A stretch of DNA of 24,032 nt from Pseudomonadota bacterium (GCA_023393475.1 JAEWLC010000067.1:1-24032); one strand, 5' to 3'. Counted from the stretch's first letter, positions 6,873 to 16,019 are shown. Notes: generated by a model not told the origin, from the letters alone. Made by a program: numbers and translations.

Positions 6873-7061
6873 ATGGCCAAGAATACAGGTAACGACTTCC
6901 GCAGGGGCTCGGTCACCGGCCGCACCCAGTTCGAGCGTCCGGATGGGCTCTATCAGAAGCGCGACGAGCGCACCGGCCACTTTATGGAAGTGAAGCAGTC
7001 GGACGGCCCGTTCAAGGGTGTGGCGAAAGAGCCCGACGGTCGCGACACCGAGAACTCGTAG
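6873..7061 (+). CDS. Small conserved-type hypothetical protein (62 aa)
   Basis: This highly polar 62-aa protein (KNTGNDFRRGSVTGRTQFE near the start, then KRDERTGHFMEVKQSDGPFK) has no hydrophobic or signal segment. AGGAGA is correctly spaced before the ATG at 6873, which supports expression. The composition and the GRTQ...KRDERTG...FMEVK pattern recall short basic proteins common in rhizobial genomes, but I know of no function. It precedes the DUF2235 hydrolase by about 80 bases on the same strand and could be its operon leader. It is also divergent from the XRE/ImmA pair. Confidence 0.68.
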   Translation: MAKNTGNDFRRGSVTGRTQFERPDGLYQKRDERTGHFMEVKQSDGPFKGVAKEPDGRDTENS

Positions 7062-7097
7062 GTGCTCTCGCCTACGGGGAAGCACGACAGAAAATAC

Positions 7098-7124
7098 GGG
7101 TGCGGACTGCTGTAGTTCGCACCC
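7098..7124 (+). promoter_or_regulatory. Stable hairpin in the DUF2235 5' leader
   Basis: GGGTGCGGAC (7098-7107) pairs with GTTCGCACCC (7115-7124) to give a 10-bp stem with one G-U wobble and a 7-nt loop. It ends about 8 bases before the AAGGGG ribosome site and 20 before the ATG at 7145. No T-run follows, so it is not a standard terminator. A smaller 6-bp hairpin (CGTAGG/CCTACG, 7057-7076) spans the stop codon of the preceding gene. Confidence 0.45.
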
Positions 7125-7144
7125 GACTCTGCAAGGGGCTAGAG

Positions 7145-8287
7145 ATGAAGCGACTGGTAGTGTTCTGCGACGGCACCTGGAATCGTATGTCTTCGGAACA
7201 CCCGACAAATGTGCTCTTGGGCACTCAGCTGGTCCTGCCAAGGGACAGCGCAGGGCATGAACAGGTCGTCTACTATGATGAGGGCGTTGGCACGTCCTAC
7301 ACTGTCAGCCAGAAGTTTGAGACGCTGTTGGCGGGCATGTTTGGGCTCGGGCTGGTCAGTAAAATCGAGGCCGCGTACAGGTTCTTGATCTTCAACTATG
7401 AGCCCGGCGATGAGATTTTCATCTTCGGTTTTTCGCGGGGAGCCTTCACGGCCCGCTCCCTTGCCGGATTGCTGCGCAAGTGCGGCATTATCCCAAAGAG
7501 CCACGCACGCAAGATCGGCGAGGTTTTCGCCTTCTACAAGGATGCGGGCACCCATCCAGACAGCGACGAGGCGCGACGTCGACGCATGGAATGGTGTCCG
7601 GACATCATCTTGAAGGAGGCTGATCGCGGCTGGCAGATCGCGCACGGCGCAGATCGCGCACGCGCCGAAGCCGCAGTGCCGCTCGCGATTAAGTACCTTG
7701 GCGTTTGGGATACGGTCGGCGCCCTTGGGGTACCGCACCACCTATTTGTCAGTCCTTTTCTGAATCGGAAGAGGCACGAATTTCACGATACCGAGCTTAG
7801 CAGCACGGTGTTGAGCGCGCGTCATGCGGTAGCTGTCGACGAAGAAAGGCTCAGCTTTGCTCCTGCGCTTTGGAGCAATGTTGATGAACTGAATGAGCGC
7901 GCCGGGGGCATGGGAAAGTACCAGCAGCTTTGGTTTCCGGGCGATCATGGGTCAGTGGGCGGTGGCGGCGATGTAAAGGGCCTCTCCGACTCCTCACTGG
8001 CTTGGATCATGGAAGGTGCACAGGCCGAAGGATTGGCAGTCAACGAACCGGCCTTGCTGACTTTGAAGGGGGGCGCAGATCATTGGGCAGCACTGGCAAA
8101 TGTGTCGAAGAAACCGGGATTTCTTGACCAGATCATCTTCCGGCGCGCTCCTCGAAAGGGGCCCCAACAGAAAGGGTTGCTGTCGGAAAGCGCCACAGCG
8201 CGCCTGTACGACGAACAGAAATCCGGGCTGCCGCCCTATCGACCAAAGACTCTTGAGCGTCTTTGGCCGCCGGGCCTCAGCAAATGA
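7145..8287 (+). CDS. DUF2235 alpha/beta-hydrolase (Tle-like phospholipase fold)
   Basis: This 380-aa protein begins MKRLVVFCDGTWN, the signature opening of DUF2235. It has the nucleophile elbow IFGFSRGAFTAR (Ser97 in GFSRG), an acid in the YLGVWDTVGALG strand (Asp189) and a histidine motif WFPGDHGSVGGG (His268). Together these make a plausible Ser-Asp-His triad. The family includes type VI secretion phospholipase effectors of the Tle group as well as many stand-alone cytoplasmic proteins. No VgrG, Hcp, PAAR or immunity gene is present here, and no signal peptide or membrane segment is seen. AAGGGG lies 6 bases before the ATG at 7145. The stop overlaps the next start (ATGA), indicating coupled translation. 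The substrate is unknown. Confidence 0.88.
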   Translation: MKRLVVFCDGTWNRMSSEHPTNVLLGTQLVLPRDSAGHEQVVYYDEGVGTSYTVSQKFETLLAGMFGLGLVSKIEAAYRFLIFNYEPGDEIFIFGFSRGAFTARSLAGLLRKCGIIPKSHARKIGEVFAFYKDAGTHPDSDEARRRRMEWCPDIILKEADRGWQIAHGADRARAEAAVPLAIKYLGVWDTVGALGVPHHLFVSPFLNRKRHEFHDTELSSTVLSARHAVAVDEERLSFAPALWSNVDELNERAGGMGKYQQLWFPGDHGSVGGGGDVKGLSDSSLAWIMEGAQAEGLAVNEPALLTLKGGADHWAALANVSKKPGFLDQIIFRRAPRKGPQQKGLLSESATARLYDEQKSGLPPYRPKTLERLWPPGLSK

Positions 8288-8599
8288 GCAACGAGATCGC
8301 GGGCAAGTGGCATCGCCGAAGGTCCCACACTAGACGAGTGGGAGCCGGCCGCGTCCCAGTCAGTGCCAGTTGGGTCTTCAAACGCGGCGTTGGTCGGAAG
8401 ATGGGCCGTCAATCTGCCTGTCCGCTATGCGGAGCTCCGGTGACGTGGGTGAAAATCCCAAATGGCGGTGCCGCCGTCTACGAGTCTGGTGCCGGCCTTC
8501 ATCGCATACTTCACGCCTGCTTCACTATCGGCAGGCGTGTTTCGCGAAAGCCCGATGAGAATACGGCAGACTTATTTGAGAACGAGGGAGACGTTCCCC

Positions 8600-10405
<1,806 letters not shown>

Positions 10406-10455
10406 GTGCGGCTGATAGCAGAGCCGTGTGGCGCGGCAAAGATGGTTTATCGGCT

Positions 10456-10484
10456 GTTAACCGTACGGCAGCGCGAGGGTTAAC
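10456..10484. promoter_or_regulatory. GTTAACC/GGTTAAC inverted repeat (CtrA half-site-like)
   Basis: GTTAACC (10456-10462) and its inverse GGTTAAC (10478-10484) are separated by 15 bases. They lie in the 207-bp divergent gap between lepA and the DUF4389 gene. The left half continues as TTAACCGT, one base from the alphaproteobacterial CtrA half-site TTAACCAT. Binding by CtrA or another regulator is not shown. Confidence 0.35.
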
Positions 10485-10612
10485 GCGTGGGGCGTGCGAG
10501 GCACAGTCCGGCGTGCTAGCGTCCGCCGTGCGTCGCGAGCGGGCGGTCGTCGTTCTTTGCCGTCGTCTCGGCTGCTCCGGCGCGGGGCAATCGTTAGGGC
10601 GAGGGGCATGCC

Positions 10613-11251
10613 ATGGCAGACGACAGCGGTTACGCAGTGCGTTTCGACGTCGATTATCCGGGCCAGATGGACCGGCTGACCACCTTCTTCCGGCTGATCT
10701 GGGCCATCCCGATCGCCATCCTGCTCGGGCTGCTCACCAATGCGGGCAGCGGCTATCACTATGTCGACGAGACCGGCAAGGCGATGCAGTCGAGCGGCGG
10801 CGGCATCGCCGCGGGGCTGTTCGTCGCGACGGTGCTGATGCTGGTGTTCCGGCAGAAATATCCGCGCTGGTGGTTCGATTTCGGGGTCGAGCTGGCGCGC
10901 TTCAGTGCGCGGGTCAGCAGCTACATCTTCCTCCTCACCGACCGCTACCCCTCGACCGACGAGACGCAGTCGGTGCATCTCGATGCCGACTATCCCGACG
11001 CGACGCAGCTCAGCCGCTGGTTGCCGCTGTTCAAGTGGCTGCTCGCCATCCCGCACTACATCGTGCTGGCCTTCCTCGCGCTCGTGGTGCTGGTGGTGAC
11101 GATCATCGCCTGGTTCGCGATCCTCTTCACCGGCCACTATCCGCGCGGGCTGTTCGATTTCGTCGTCGGCGTCGGGCGGTGGTGGGCGCGCGTCTGGGCC
11201 TATGCCTTCCTGCTGGTGACGGACGCCTACCCGCCCTTCAGCCTGCGCTGA
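10613..11251 (+). CDS. DUF4389 domain membrane protein with internal duplication
   Basis: This 212-aa membrane protein contains two similar halves. The first has FDVDYPGQMDRLTTFFRLIW followed by AIPIAILLG. The second has LDADYPDATQLSRWLPLFKW followed by LLAIPHYIVL. Each carries a (D)xDYP turn before a Trp-rich hydrophobic helix, and further helices follow both. The repeated YP...GLFDFVVGVGRWWARVWAY and YPRWWFDFGVELARFSARVS elements also correspond. DUF4389 has no established function. GAGGGG lies upstream of the ATG at 10613. It heads a rightward series of unrelated small genes but is separated from the next by about 120 bases that include a CtrA-box-like site. Confidence 0.88.
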   Translation: MADDSGYAVRFDVDYPGQMDRLTTFFRLIWAIPIAILLGLLTNAGSGYHYVDETGKAMQSSGGGIAAGLFVATVLMLVFRQKYPRWWFDFGVELARFSARVSSYIFLLTDRYPSTDETQSVHLDADYPDATQLSRWLPLFKWLLAIPHYIVLAFLALVVLVVTIIAWFAILFTGHYPRGLFDFVVGVGRWWARVWAYAFLLVTDAYPPFSLR

Positions 11252-11291
11252 CCGCGGTGGCGAGCAGTTGTGAACAGGCCCGTGCGGCTGG

Positions 11292-11306
11292 TTAAGCAAT
11301 CGTAAA
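11292..11306 (+). promoter_or_regulatory. CtrA-box-like TTAA-N7-TAAA
   Basis: TTAA (11292-11295), seven bases (GCAATCG) and TAAA (11303-11306) match the alphaproteobacterial CtrA full site TTAA-N7-TTAA with one mismatch. The site lies about 70 bases before the exported-protein gene at 11374, a distance suitable for promoter control. It is a sequence match only. Confidence 0.38.
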
Positions 11307-11373
11307 CCCTGCTGCACCCAAAAGGATCGTGGCCTCGACATGCGAGGCCGTGGCTCGGGTGCAGGGGATGCGC

Positions 11374-11829
11374 ATGCGCGGAATGCTATCGCTGGTTCTG
11401 GTGGCGCTGCTGGCGACGCCGGTGGCGGCCGCGGACTGGCAGTACGAGGGCGGCAGTGTGCCGATCGCCTATATCGACAACGGCAAGGCACAGTTCCAGT
11501 TCGCCTGCCGCGGCGGCGACCTTGCCATGGGCTTCTGGGTGCGAGCCCCGCACAAGACGGTCGCGGGCGCCGGGTCGATGAACCTCGGGATCACGCCCGA
11601 CGGCGCCGGCACCAGCTTCGCGCAGGACATGCCGCTGATCCACTCCGACGGCAGCTCGGTGATCGTACGCGGCCCGGTGGCGCGGCAATGGGCGCGGATC
11701 GCCCAGCAGGCAAAATCGGCGCTGCGCGTCGCCTATGTGCGCACCGGCGGCGAGCAGTTCGATGCCAACGAGTTCGACGCCAAGGGCTCGAACGCAGCGA
11801 TCAAGCGCGTGCTGGAACGCTGCGGATAA
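11374..11829 (+). CDS. Small secreted/periplasmic hypothetical protein
   Basis: This 151-aa protein begins MRGMLSLVLVALLATPVAAA and is followed by DWQYEGG, a clean Sec signal peptide with a likely AXA cleavage site. The mature part is beta-rich and contains two cysteines (FACRGG near the start and ERCG at the very end) that could form a disulfide. Of three clustered ATGs (11368, 11374, 11383), 11374 is best because GGGG at 11364-11367 is 6 bases away. I do not recognise a functional family. It lies 20 bases before the methyltransferase gene, so the two may be co-transcribed, and downstream of a CtrA-like site. Confidence 0.78.
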   Translation: MRGMLSLVLVALLATPVAAADWQYEGGSVPIAYIDNGKAQFQFACRGGDLAMGFWVRAPHKTVAGAGSMNLGITPDGAGTSFAQDMPLIHSDGSSVIVRGPVARQWARIAQQAKSALRVAYVRTGGEQFDANEFDAKGSNAAIKRVLERCG

Positions 11830-11849
11830 GCTGCGCAACGGGGGGAGCC

Positions 11850-12566
11850 ATGACGGACGGCTGGAACGAATCCGCTGCAGCCTGGATCAGCGACCTCGGT
11901 GATGAGGGCGATTTCGGCCGCAAGTTCGTGCTCGATCCGCCGATGCTGGAGCGAGTGACCGGCAAGGGCTTTGCCAATGCACTCGATGTCGGCTGCGGCG
12001 AGGGCCGGTTCTGCCGGATGCTGCAGGCGCAGGGCATTGCGACAGTCGGCATCGACCCGACCGTCGCCTTGCTCGACCGGGCCCGGGAGCGCGACCCCAA
12101 CGGCGACTACCGACTCGGGCGAGCCGAGGACCTAGAGTTTCCCGATGCGTCCTTCGACCTTGTGGTCAGCTACCTGACCCTGATCGACATTCCGGATATC
12201 GATGCCGCCATTCCCGAGATGGCGCGGGTGCTGAAGCCGGGCGGCACGCTACTGGTCGCCAACCTCGCGAGCTTCAACACCGCCGGCCAGCCGCCGGGCT
12301 GGCAGGAAGGCCCGGACGGGCAGAAGCGTTTCGTCATCGACAACTACATGACCGATCGCAGCGACTGGGTCGGCTGGCGCGGCATTCGTATCCATAACTG
12401 GCATCGGCCGTTGAGCCGCTACATGTCGCTGTTCCTCGGGCAGGGGCTGCAGCTGGTCTCATTCCTCGAGCCGCTGCCCAGCGCCGAGGCCGATGCCGAA
12501 GCCGCCGACCGCCACCGACGCGTGCCGTATTTCGTGCTGATGGAATGGCGGAAGCCGGCAGCCTGA
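11850..12566 (+). CDS. Class I SAM-dependent methyltransferase
   Basis: This 238-aa cytoplasmic enzyme has the SAM-binding motif I ALDVGCGEGRFCRML at about residues 43-57. The acidic end of strand 2 is GIDPT. The post-motif region is FDLVVSYLTLIDI, followed by EMARVLKPGGTLLVANL, the usual Methyltransf_11 (UbiE-like) pattern. The C-terminal third holds a HNWHRPLSRYMSLF segment that may shape the substrate pocket. GGGGGGAG lies directly before the ATG at 11850. The substrate cannot be predicted. It may share a transcript with the preceding secreted protein (20-base gap), though no functional link is evident. Confidence 0.92.
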   Translation: MTDGWNESAAAWISDLGDEGDFGRKFVLDPPMLERVTGKGFANALDVGCGEGRFCRMLQAQGIATVGIDPTVALLDRARERDPNGDYRLGRAEDLEFPDASFDLVVSYLTLIDIPDIDAAIPEMARVLKPGGTLLVANLASFNTAGQPPGWQEGPDGQKRFVIDNYMTDRSDWVGWRGIRIHNWHRPLSRYMSLFLGQGLQLVSFLEPLPSAEADAEAADRHRRVPYFVLMEWRKPAA

Positions 12567-12636
12567 CGCCGGTTAAATCCGGGTCGCGCCGGCGGGGCGT
12601 CATGTGTTCTGTCCTCGCCAACAGAGGAGAGTTGCC

Positions 12637-13113
12637 ATGTCACTGAACTATTCGGGTATGCCATCGGAACTGGCTGCCGCCTATCGCGCCGGCGCGCCGG
12701 ATGCCAACGGGCAGGTGCCGGAGCGCCGCGTTTCGGATGGCGATGGCGTGCCCTGCCGGCACTGCCTCGGCAATGTCGCCGCGGGCGAACCATACCTGAT
12801 CCTCGCCTATCGGCCGTTCCCGGCGCCGCAGCCTTATGCCGAACTGGGGCCGGTCTTCATCCATGCCGAGGATTGCCCCGCCTACGACCCCTCGGCCGGC
12901 CTGCCCGAGCGCGAGCGGCGGGCCGGAAGCGGGCGTATCCTCCGGGGCTACGGGACCGATGACAGGATCGTCTATGGCACGGGGATCGTCGTCGCCAACG
13001 ACGACATCGAAGCTTCGGCTGCCGAGATCCTCGACCGGCCGGACGTTGCCTATGTCCATATGCGCTCGGCCACCAACAACTGCTTCACGCTCCGCATCGA
13101 CCGGGCCGGCTAG
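12637..13113 (+). CDS. DUF1203 domain protein
   Basis: This 158-aa soluble protein fits DUF1203. The core has PCRHCLGNVAAGEPYLILAY (Cys40, Cys43), then FPAPQPYAELGPVFIHAEDC, then a C-terminal DVAYVHMRSATNNCFTLRID segment. The CxxC, the HAxxC and the later Cys might bind metal or form disulfides. The function of the family is unknown. GAGGAGA (about 12624-12630) sets the start at 12637. It stands 70 bases after the methyltransferase gene and 42 before the extensin-like gene, all on the same strand. Confidence 0.87.
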   Translation: MSLNYSGMPSELAAAYRAGAPDANGQVPERRVSDGDGVPCRHCLGNVAAGEPYLILAYRPFPAPQPYAELGPVFIHAEDCPAYDPSAGLPERERRAGSGRILRGYGTDDRIVYGTGIVVANDDIEASAAEILDRPDVAYVHMRSATNNCFTLRIDRAG

Positions 13114-13155
13114 AGATACCGGCAACCCGGCGCGGGGGCGGCGCGTTTCCGGGGC

Positions 13156-14025
13156 ATGCGCAAATTCCTGGCCCTTATCGCGATCCTCCTCTGCCTGCCG
13201 GCATTGGCTCAGGAGCCCGGTCCTCCCTTGCCAAAGTCCCGACCGGAGGCGACGGCTGCAACTCCGACTGCCGAGCCGGCAGCAGCGGAGGCCGCTGCAC
13301 CCTCCTACACGGAGCCGGCTGTGCCGCTGCCGCGTCCACGGCCGGAGGATAAGCCCGAGGCGCCCACGGGCGTGCCCGCCGCCACTGCGCCCACGGCAGC
13401 GCCGGCGTCAAAGTCCGGAGACCATATCGCGAGGCCGACTGAGCCCACCGCTCCGGTCGCGCCCCGCATCTATCAGACCGCGTGCCCGGCGCTGCTGCTC
13501 GGTCGCGTCGAGGCAACGGCGCTGCCGCCGATCGCCGACGGGCAATGCCGTGCGCAGTCGCCATTGTCGCTGACCGGCGTGCTCGCCAATGGGCGGATGG
13601 TGCCGGTATCGGGCGGGGTGGAAACCGATTGCGGCGTGGCATCGGCCCTGCCGGCGTGGATCGAGTCGGTCGACAGCTACCTCATGGGACGCGAGGACAC
13701 GCGCATCGCCGAAGTGGTGGTCGGGACGTCCTACATGTGCCGCAAGGTCAACGGCGGAACGAGCGGCAACCTCAGCTTTCACGGACTTGCCGATGCCCTC
13801 GATGTCGTCGGCTTCAAGCTCGAGGATGGGCGCTTCGTCACCGTCGAGGCCGGCTGGGCCAATGCGACATCGCCGGAGGGTCGGCTGTTGCGCTTCGCCC
13901 ATGATGCGGCCTGCGCGCATTTCACCACCGTGCTCGGTCCCGAGGCCAATGCCGAACACCGCGACCACCTGCATGTGGACCTCGGTTGCCACGGCAAGAC
14001 CTGCACGGCGCGGCTCTGCGAATAG
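13156..14025 (+). CDS. Extensin-like C-terminal domain protein, secreted
   Basis: This 289-aa exported protein has a signal peptide MRKFLALIAILLCLPALA. A proline/alanine/threonine-rich linker follows (about residues 20-105, with PLPRPRPED-type repeats), then the Extensin_2-type (PF06904) domain. The domain shows CPALLLGRVEATALPPI, TDCGVASALPAWIE, SYMCRKVNGGTSGNLSFHG and the His-rich HRDHLHVDLGCHG near the end. The domain resembles zinc-dependent D-Ala-D-Ala peptidase-like folds and several paired cysteines suggest disulfides. A cell-envelope role is likely but unproven. The low-complexity linker probably spans peptidoglycan. The gene converges on the GNAT gene with a single base between stops. 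Confidence 0.9.
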   Translation: MRKFLALIAILLCLPALAQEPGPPLPKSRPEATAATPTAEPAAAEAAAPSYTEPAVPLPRPRPEDKPEAPTGVPAATAPTAAPASKSGDHIARPTEPTAPVAPRIYQTACPALLLGRVEATALPPIADGQCRAQSPLSLTGVLANGRMVPVSGGVETDCGVASALPAWIESVDSYLMGREDTRIAEVVVGTSYMCRKVNGGTSGNLSFHGLADALDVVGFKLEDGRFVTVEAGWANATSPEGRLLRFAHDAACAHFTTVLGPEANAEHRDHLHVDLGCHGKTCTARLCE

Positions 14026-14026
14026 C

Positions 14027-14536
14027 TCAACCCGCGGGCGCGAGGTCCTTTTCGAGATTGACGACGACCATGCGGGTGCCGTCCTCGAACAGGTGTTCGC
14101 CACGGTCGCCGACACGATAGCCGAGCGCGGTGTAGAAGCTGCGGGCGTTGCGGCCGGCACGGACACGCAGCGCTCGAGCACCGGATAGCCGGGCGGCCTG
14201 CTCCATGGCATCGACCAGTTGGCGGCCGATGCCCTTGCGGGCCTGTTCGGGCGCGACATAGCAGGCGCTGATCTCGCCATCCGCCGGGCGAACGACGCCG
14301 AAACCGGCGATCTCGCCGCCGCTCACGGCAACGAGCGTCAGGCCCCCGGATTCCTGGGTTTCGCGATAGACGCGCTCGGCCCGTGCCAGAGTCACCGGCG
14401 GGCTCCAGCGGCTCAGTACGTCGGTCTCGTAGAAGCCGGCGGCAAGTCGATGCACGGCGACGTGGTGCAGCACCGCGATATCGAGCGCGTCGGCGAGCCG
14501 CGCCGGCCTGATCTCGAGCAAATCGGTGCGGCCCAC
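14027..14536 (-). CDS. GNAT-family N-acetyltransferase
   Basis: This is a roughly 169-aa acyl-CoA-dependent acetyltransferase. The core reads LEIRPARLADALDIAVLHHV at the N-terminus. Motif A is ISACYVAPEQARKGIGRQLV, with the pyrophosphate-binding Q/RxxGxG/A loop. Motif B is ARSFYTALGYRVGDRGEHLF. The start is uncertain. I prefer GTG at 14536 because it lies 7 bases after the stop of the upstream 45-aa gene, consistent with translational coupling, and the encoded domain begins immediately. A TTG at 14524 is an alternative. Extending to the ATG at 14650 would add an atypical arginine/proline-rich segment overlapping the 45-aa gene. The acceptor substrate is unknown. Confidence 0.85.
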   Translation of the reverse strand: MGRTDLLEIRPARLADALDIAVLHHVAVHRLAAGFYETDVLSRWSPPVTLARAERVYRETQESGGLTLVAVSGGEIAGFGVVRPADGEISACYVAPEQARKGIGRQLVDAMEQAARLSGARALRVRAGRNARSFYTALGYRVGDRGEHLFEDGTRMVVVNLEKDLAPAG

Positions 14537-14543
14537 GGGCAGA

Positions 14544-14681
14544 TCAGAGCGCGTCAGTTTCGCGGCGCGGGTGATGCGTGGGCAGGTCGGCCCAGTCGCG
14601 CGGCGTCCAGTCGGTCGACCAGTTGCGCGGCTGCGGCTTGCTGGCGGCACGATCGCGAATTTTCTTGAACAGGTCTCTCAT
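14544..14681 (-). CDS. 45-aa micro-protein with DWADLPTHHP motif
   Basis: A short basic protein starts MRDLFKKIRDRAASKPQPRN and continues with WSTDWTPRDWADLPTHHP, then a short charged tail. AGAAGGA lies 8 bases before the ATG at 14681 on the minus strand, which supports real translation. The last third matches the neighbouring 49-aa protein (DLPTHHP shared, preceded in both by a loop P-x-x-x-A). It sits directly before the GNAT gene, 7 bases from the likely GTG start. Function is unknown. The N-terminal amphipathic basic helix could bind membrane or RNA, but that is speculation. Confidence 0.6.
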   Translation of the reverse strand: MRDLFKKIRDRAASKPQPRNWSTDWTPRDWADLPTHHPRRETDAL

Positions 14682-14776
14682 CTTCAGTTTCCTTCTCCCC
14701 TGTCGGGGGCAACGGTCGGCGGGATAGCGGTCTTTCAATGAACCTGTCATGAACCGGCCGCCCCGCCCGTTGCCGT

Positions 14777-14926
14777 TCAGGTGGAGAGGCACCGGTCCGT
14801 GGCCGGGTGATGCGTGGGGAGGTCCGCAAGCTCGCCCGGACTCAGGCGATCCAGCGGATCCGGCGACGGCGCCGTTTCCAAAAGCTCAAGCAGCCAACGC
14901 CGCATCTTCCAGTAGATTTTGTGCAT
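14777..14926 (-). CDS. 49-aa micro-protein, paralogue of the 45-aa protein
   Basis: A short protein starts MHKIYWKMRRWLLELLETAP and ends SPGELADLPTHHP plus an eight-residue tail. AAGGAG lies 8 bases before the ATG at 14926 on the minus strand, a strong ribosome site. It shares ADLPTHHP with the 45-aa protein about 100 bases downstream. At DNA level, 14805-14824 and 14569-14588 agree at 19 of 20 positions, which suggests duplication or tight constraint. The N-terminal helix is amphipathic with two Trp residues. It is divergent from the LysR gene. No function is known to me. Confidence 0.6.
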   Translation of the reverse strand: MHKIYWKMRRWLLELLETAPSPDPLDRLSPGELADLPTHHPATDRCLST

Positions 14927-14990
14927 TTGCTGAACTCCTTTCCTGCACTGTGTGTGGAGGTAATGTGCGGCAGATAAGGCGTATCGACAA

Positions 14991-15017
14991 TCGACAAGAG
15001 TTCGGAGTGAGTATAGA
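14991..15017 (+). promoter_or_regulatory. Candidate promoter for the LysR gene, near-leaderless
   Basis: TATAGA (15012-15017) is a good -10 box just 8 bases before the LysR ATG at 15026. TCGACA (14991-14996) is a possible -35 with a short 15-bp spacer. Transcription would begin within a base or two of the ATG, and there is no Shine-Dalgarno sequence. The heptamer ATCGACA is repeated in tandem at 14983-14996 and could be a regulator site. Confidence 0.33.
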
Positions 15018-15025
15018 AAAACTAC

Positions 15026-15961
15026 ATGGCTGGTCCGTTTCCCATCCCCCTCAATGCCCTGCGCGCCATCGAGATCGTGGCGCGCCGCGGCGCCCTCGCG
15101 CCGGCGGCGGAGGAGTTGGGCGTGACGCCGGGGGCCGTCAGCCAGCACCTGCGCCGGGCCGAGGAACGGTTGGGCATCGAACTCTTCGACCGCACGCCCA
15201 CCGGCCTGCGGCCGACCGCGGCGCTGCGGCAGGTGCTGCCGCGCCTGACCGCGGGGTTCGATGCGCTGGCCGACGGCCTTTCAGGCCTCAGGGGAACCGA
15301 CGAGCATGTGCTGACGCTCACCGTGGGCAGCGTATTCGCCTCGCGCTGGCTGATCTGGCGCATCGCCAAGTTCAACCGGCTGCATCCCGAGATCGAGGTG
15401 CGGCTGGTGGTGACCGGCACGATGATCGACCTCGCTCATTCCGACATCGATGTCGGCATCCGCTTCGGCCGCGGCGTCTGGGCCGGGGTGAAGGCGGAAC
15501 TGGTCGGCGGCACGCGCTACAGCCCCGTGGTCGCGCCGACGCTCGCACCGCGCCTCAGGACTCCCGCCGATCTTGCGCAGCTGCCGCTCATCCGCGACAC
15601 CGCCTCGATGTTGCCCTGGGAGCCGTGGTTCGCCGCCGCCGGCATCGACCCGATCCCGCAAGCGGGGCCGCGCTACGACGATCCGACGCTCGCTTTCGAC
15701 GCGGCCATCTCGGAGCAGGGCGTGCTGATGGCGGTCGAGATGATGACGGCCGACGCGGTGAGCGACGGAAGGCTGGTGCGGCCGTTCGATATCCACGTCG
15801 ACAGCGATGTCGGCTACTGGCTGATCCATGCCGAAGGGCGGCGGATGCCGAACAAGGTAAAGCTGTTCCGCGACTGGCTGCGCGAGGAAGTGCCCGATTC
15901 CGCTGGTGGCTATGTCGACCAGGCGCGGCGCGGACATGCACTATCGCCGGCGGGCAGCTAG
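15026..15961 (+). CDS. LysR-family transcriptional regulator, GcvA-like
   Basis: This 311-aa protein has an N-terminal winged HTH in which FPIPLNALRAIEIVARRGAL leads into APAAEELGVTPGAVSQHLRR, followed by ERLGIELFDRTPTGLRPT. This is the typical pattern of the GcvA-like branch. The C-terminal periplasmic-binding-like domain includes LTLTVGSVFASRWLIWRIAK, HSDIDVGIRFGRG and a PLIRDTASMLPWEPWFAAAG ligand region. It probably binds a small effector. Divergent orientation to the 49-aa micro-protein gene suggests that this gene or itself is the target. The start has no ribosome site but a close -10 box, suggesting a leaderless mRNA. The target pathway is not evident. Confidence 0.93.
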   Translation: MAGPFPIPLNALRAIEIVARRGALAPAAEELGVTPGAVSQHLRRAEERLGIELFDRTPTGLRPTAALRQVLPRLTAGFDALADGLSGLRGTDEHVLTLTVGSVFASRWLIWRIAKFNRLHPEIEVRLVVTGTMIDLAHSDIDVGIRFGRGVWAGVKAELVGGTRYSPVVAPTLAPRLRTPADLAQLPLIRDTASMLPWEPWFAAAGIDPIPQAGPRYDDPTLAFDAAISEQGVLMAVEMMTADAVSDGRLVRPFDIHVDSDVGYWLIHAEGRRMPNKVKLFRDWLREEVPDSAGGYVDQARRGHALSPAGS

Positions 15962-15982
15962 CCCGACGCTCGCGAGACCGGA

Positions 15983-16000
15983 CCGGCCTCCATGGGCCGG
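15983..16000. terminator. Hairpin between convergent genes
   Basis: CCGGCC (15983-15988), a 6-nt loop TCCATG and GGCCGG (15995-16000) form a GC-rich stem in the 58-bp gap between the LysR gene and the leftward 44-aa gene. There is no T-run on either side, so it may be only a weak or Rho-assisted bidirectional terminator. Confidence 0.28.
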
Positions 16001-16019
16001 CCGCTATCGGTACCGGTCG

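Noticed and set aside
7145..8287. DUF2235 hydrolase as a type VI secretion effector
   Set aside because: No VgrG, PAAR, Hcp or recognisable immunity gene lies in the window, so secretion is unsupported; it is kept as a stand-alone hydrolase.
10457..11491. 344-aa minus-strand frame opposite the DUF4389 gene
   Set aside because: Arg/His/Glu/Pro-rich antisense shadow of a membrane protein gene that has a clear family match.
12567..12607. GACGCC...GGCGTC inverted repeat after the methyltransferase gene as a terminator
   Set aside because: Arms are only 6 bp with a long spacer and no T-run.
13408..14280. 290-aa minus-strand frame across extensin-like and GNAT genes
   Set aside because: It is out of frame with the GNAT gene and antisense to the extensin-like domain; shadow.
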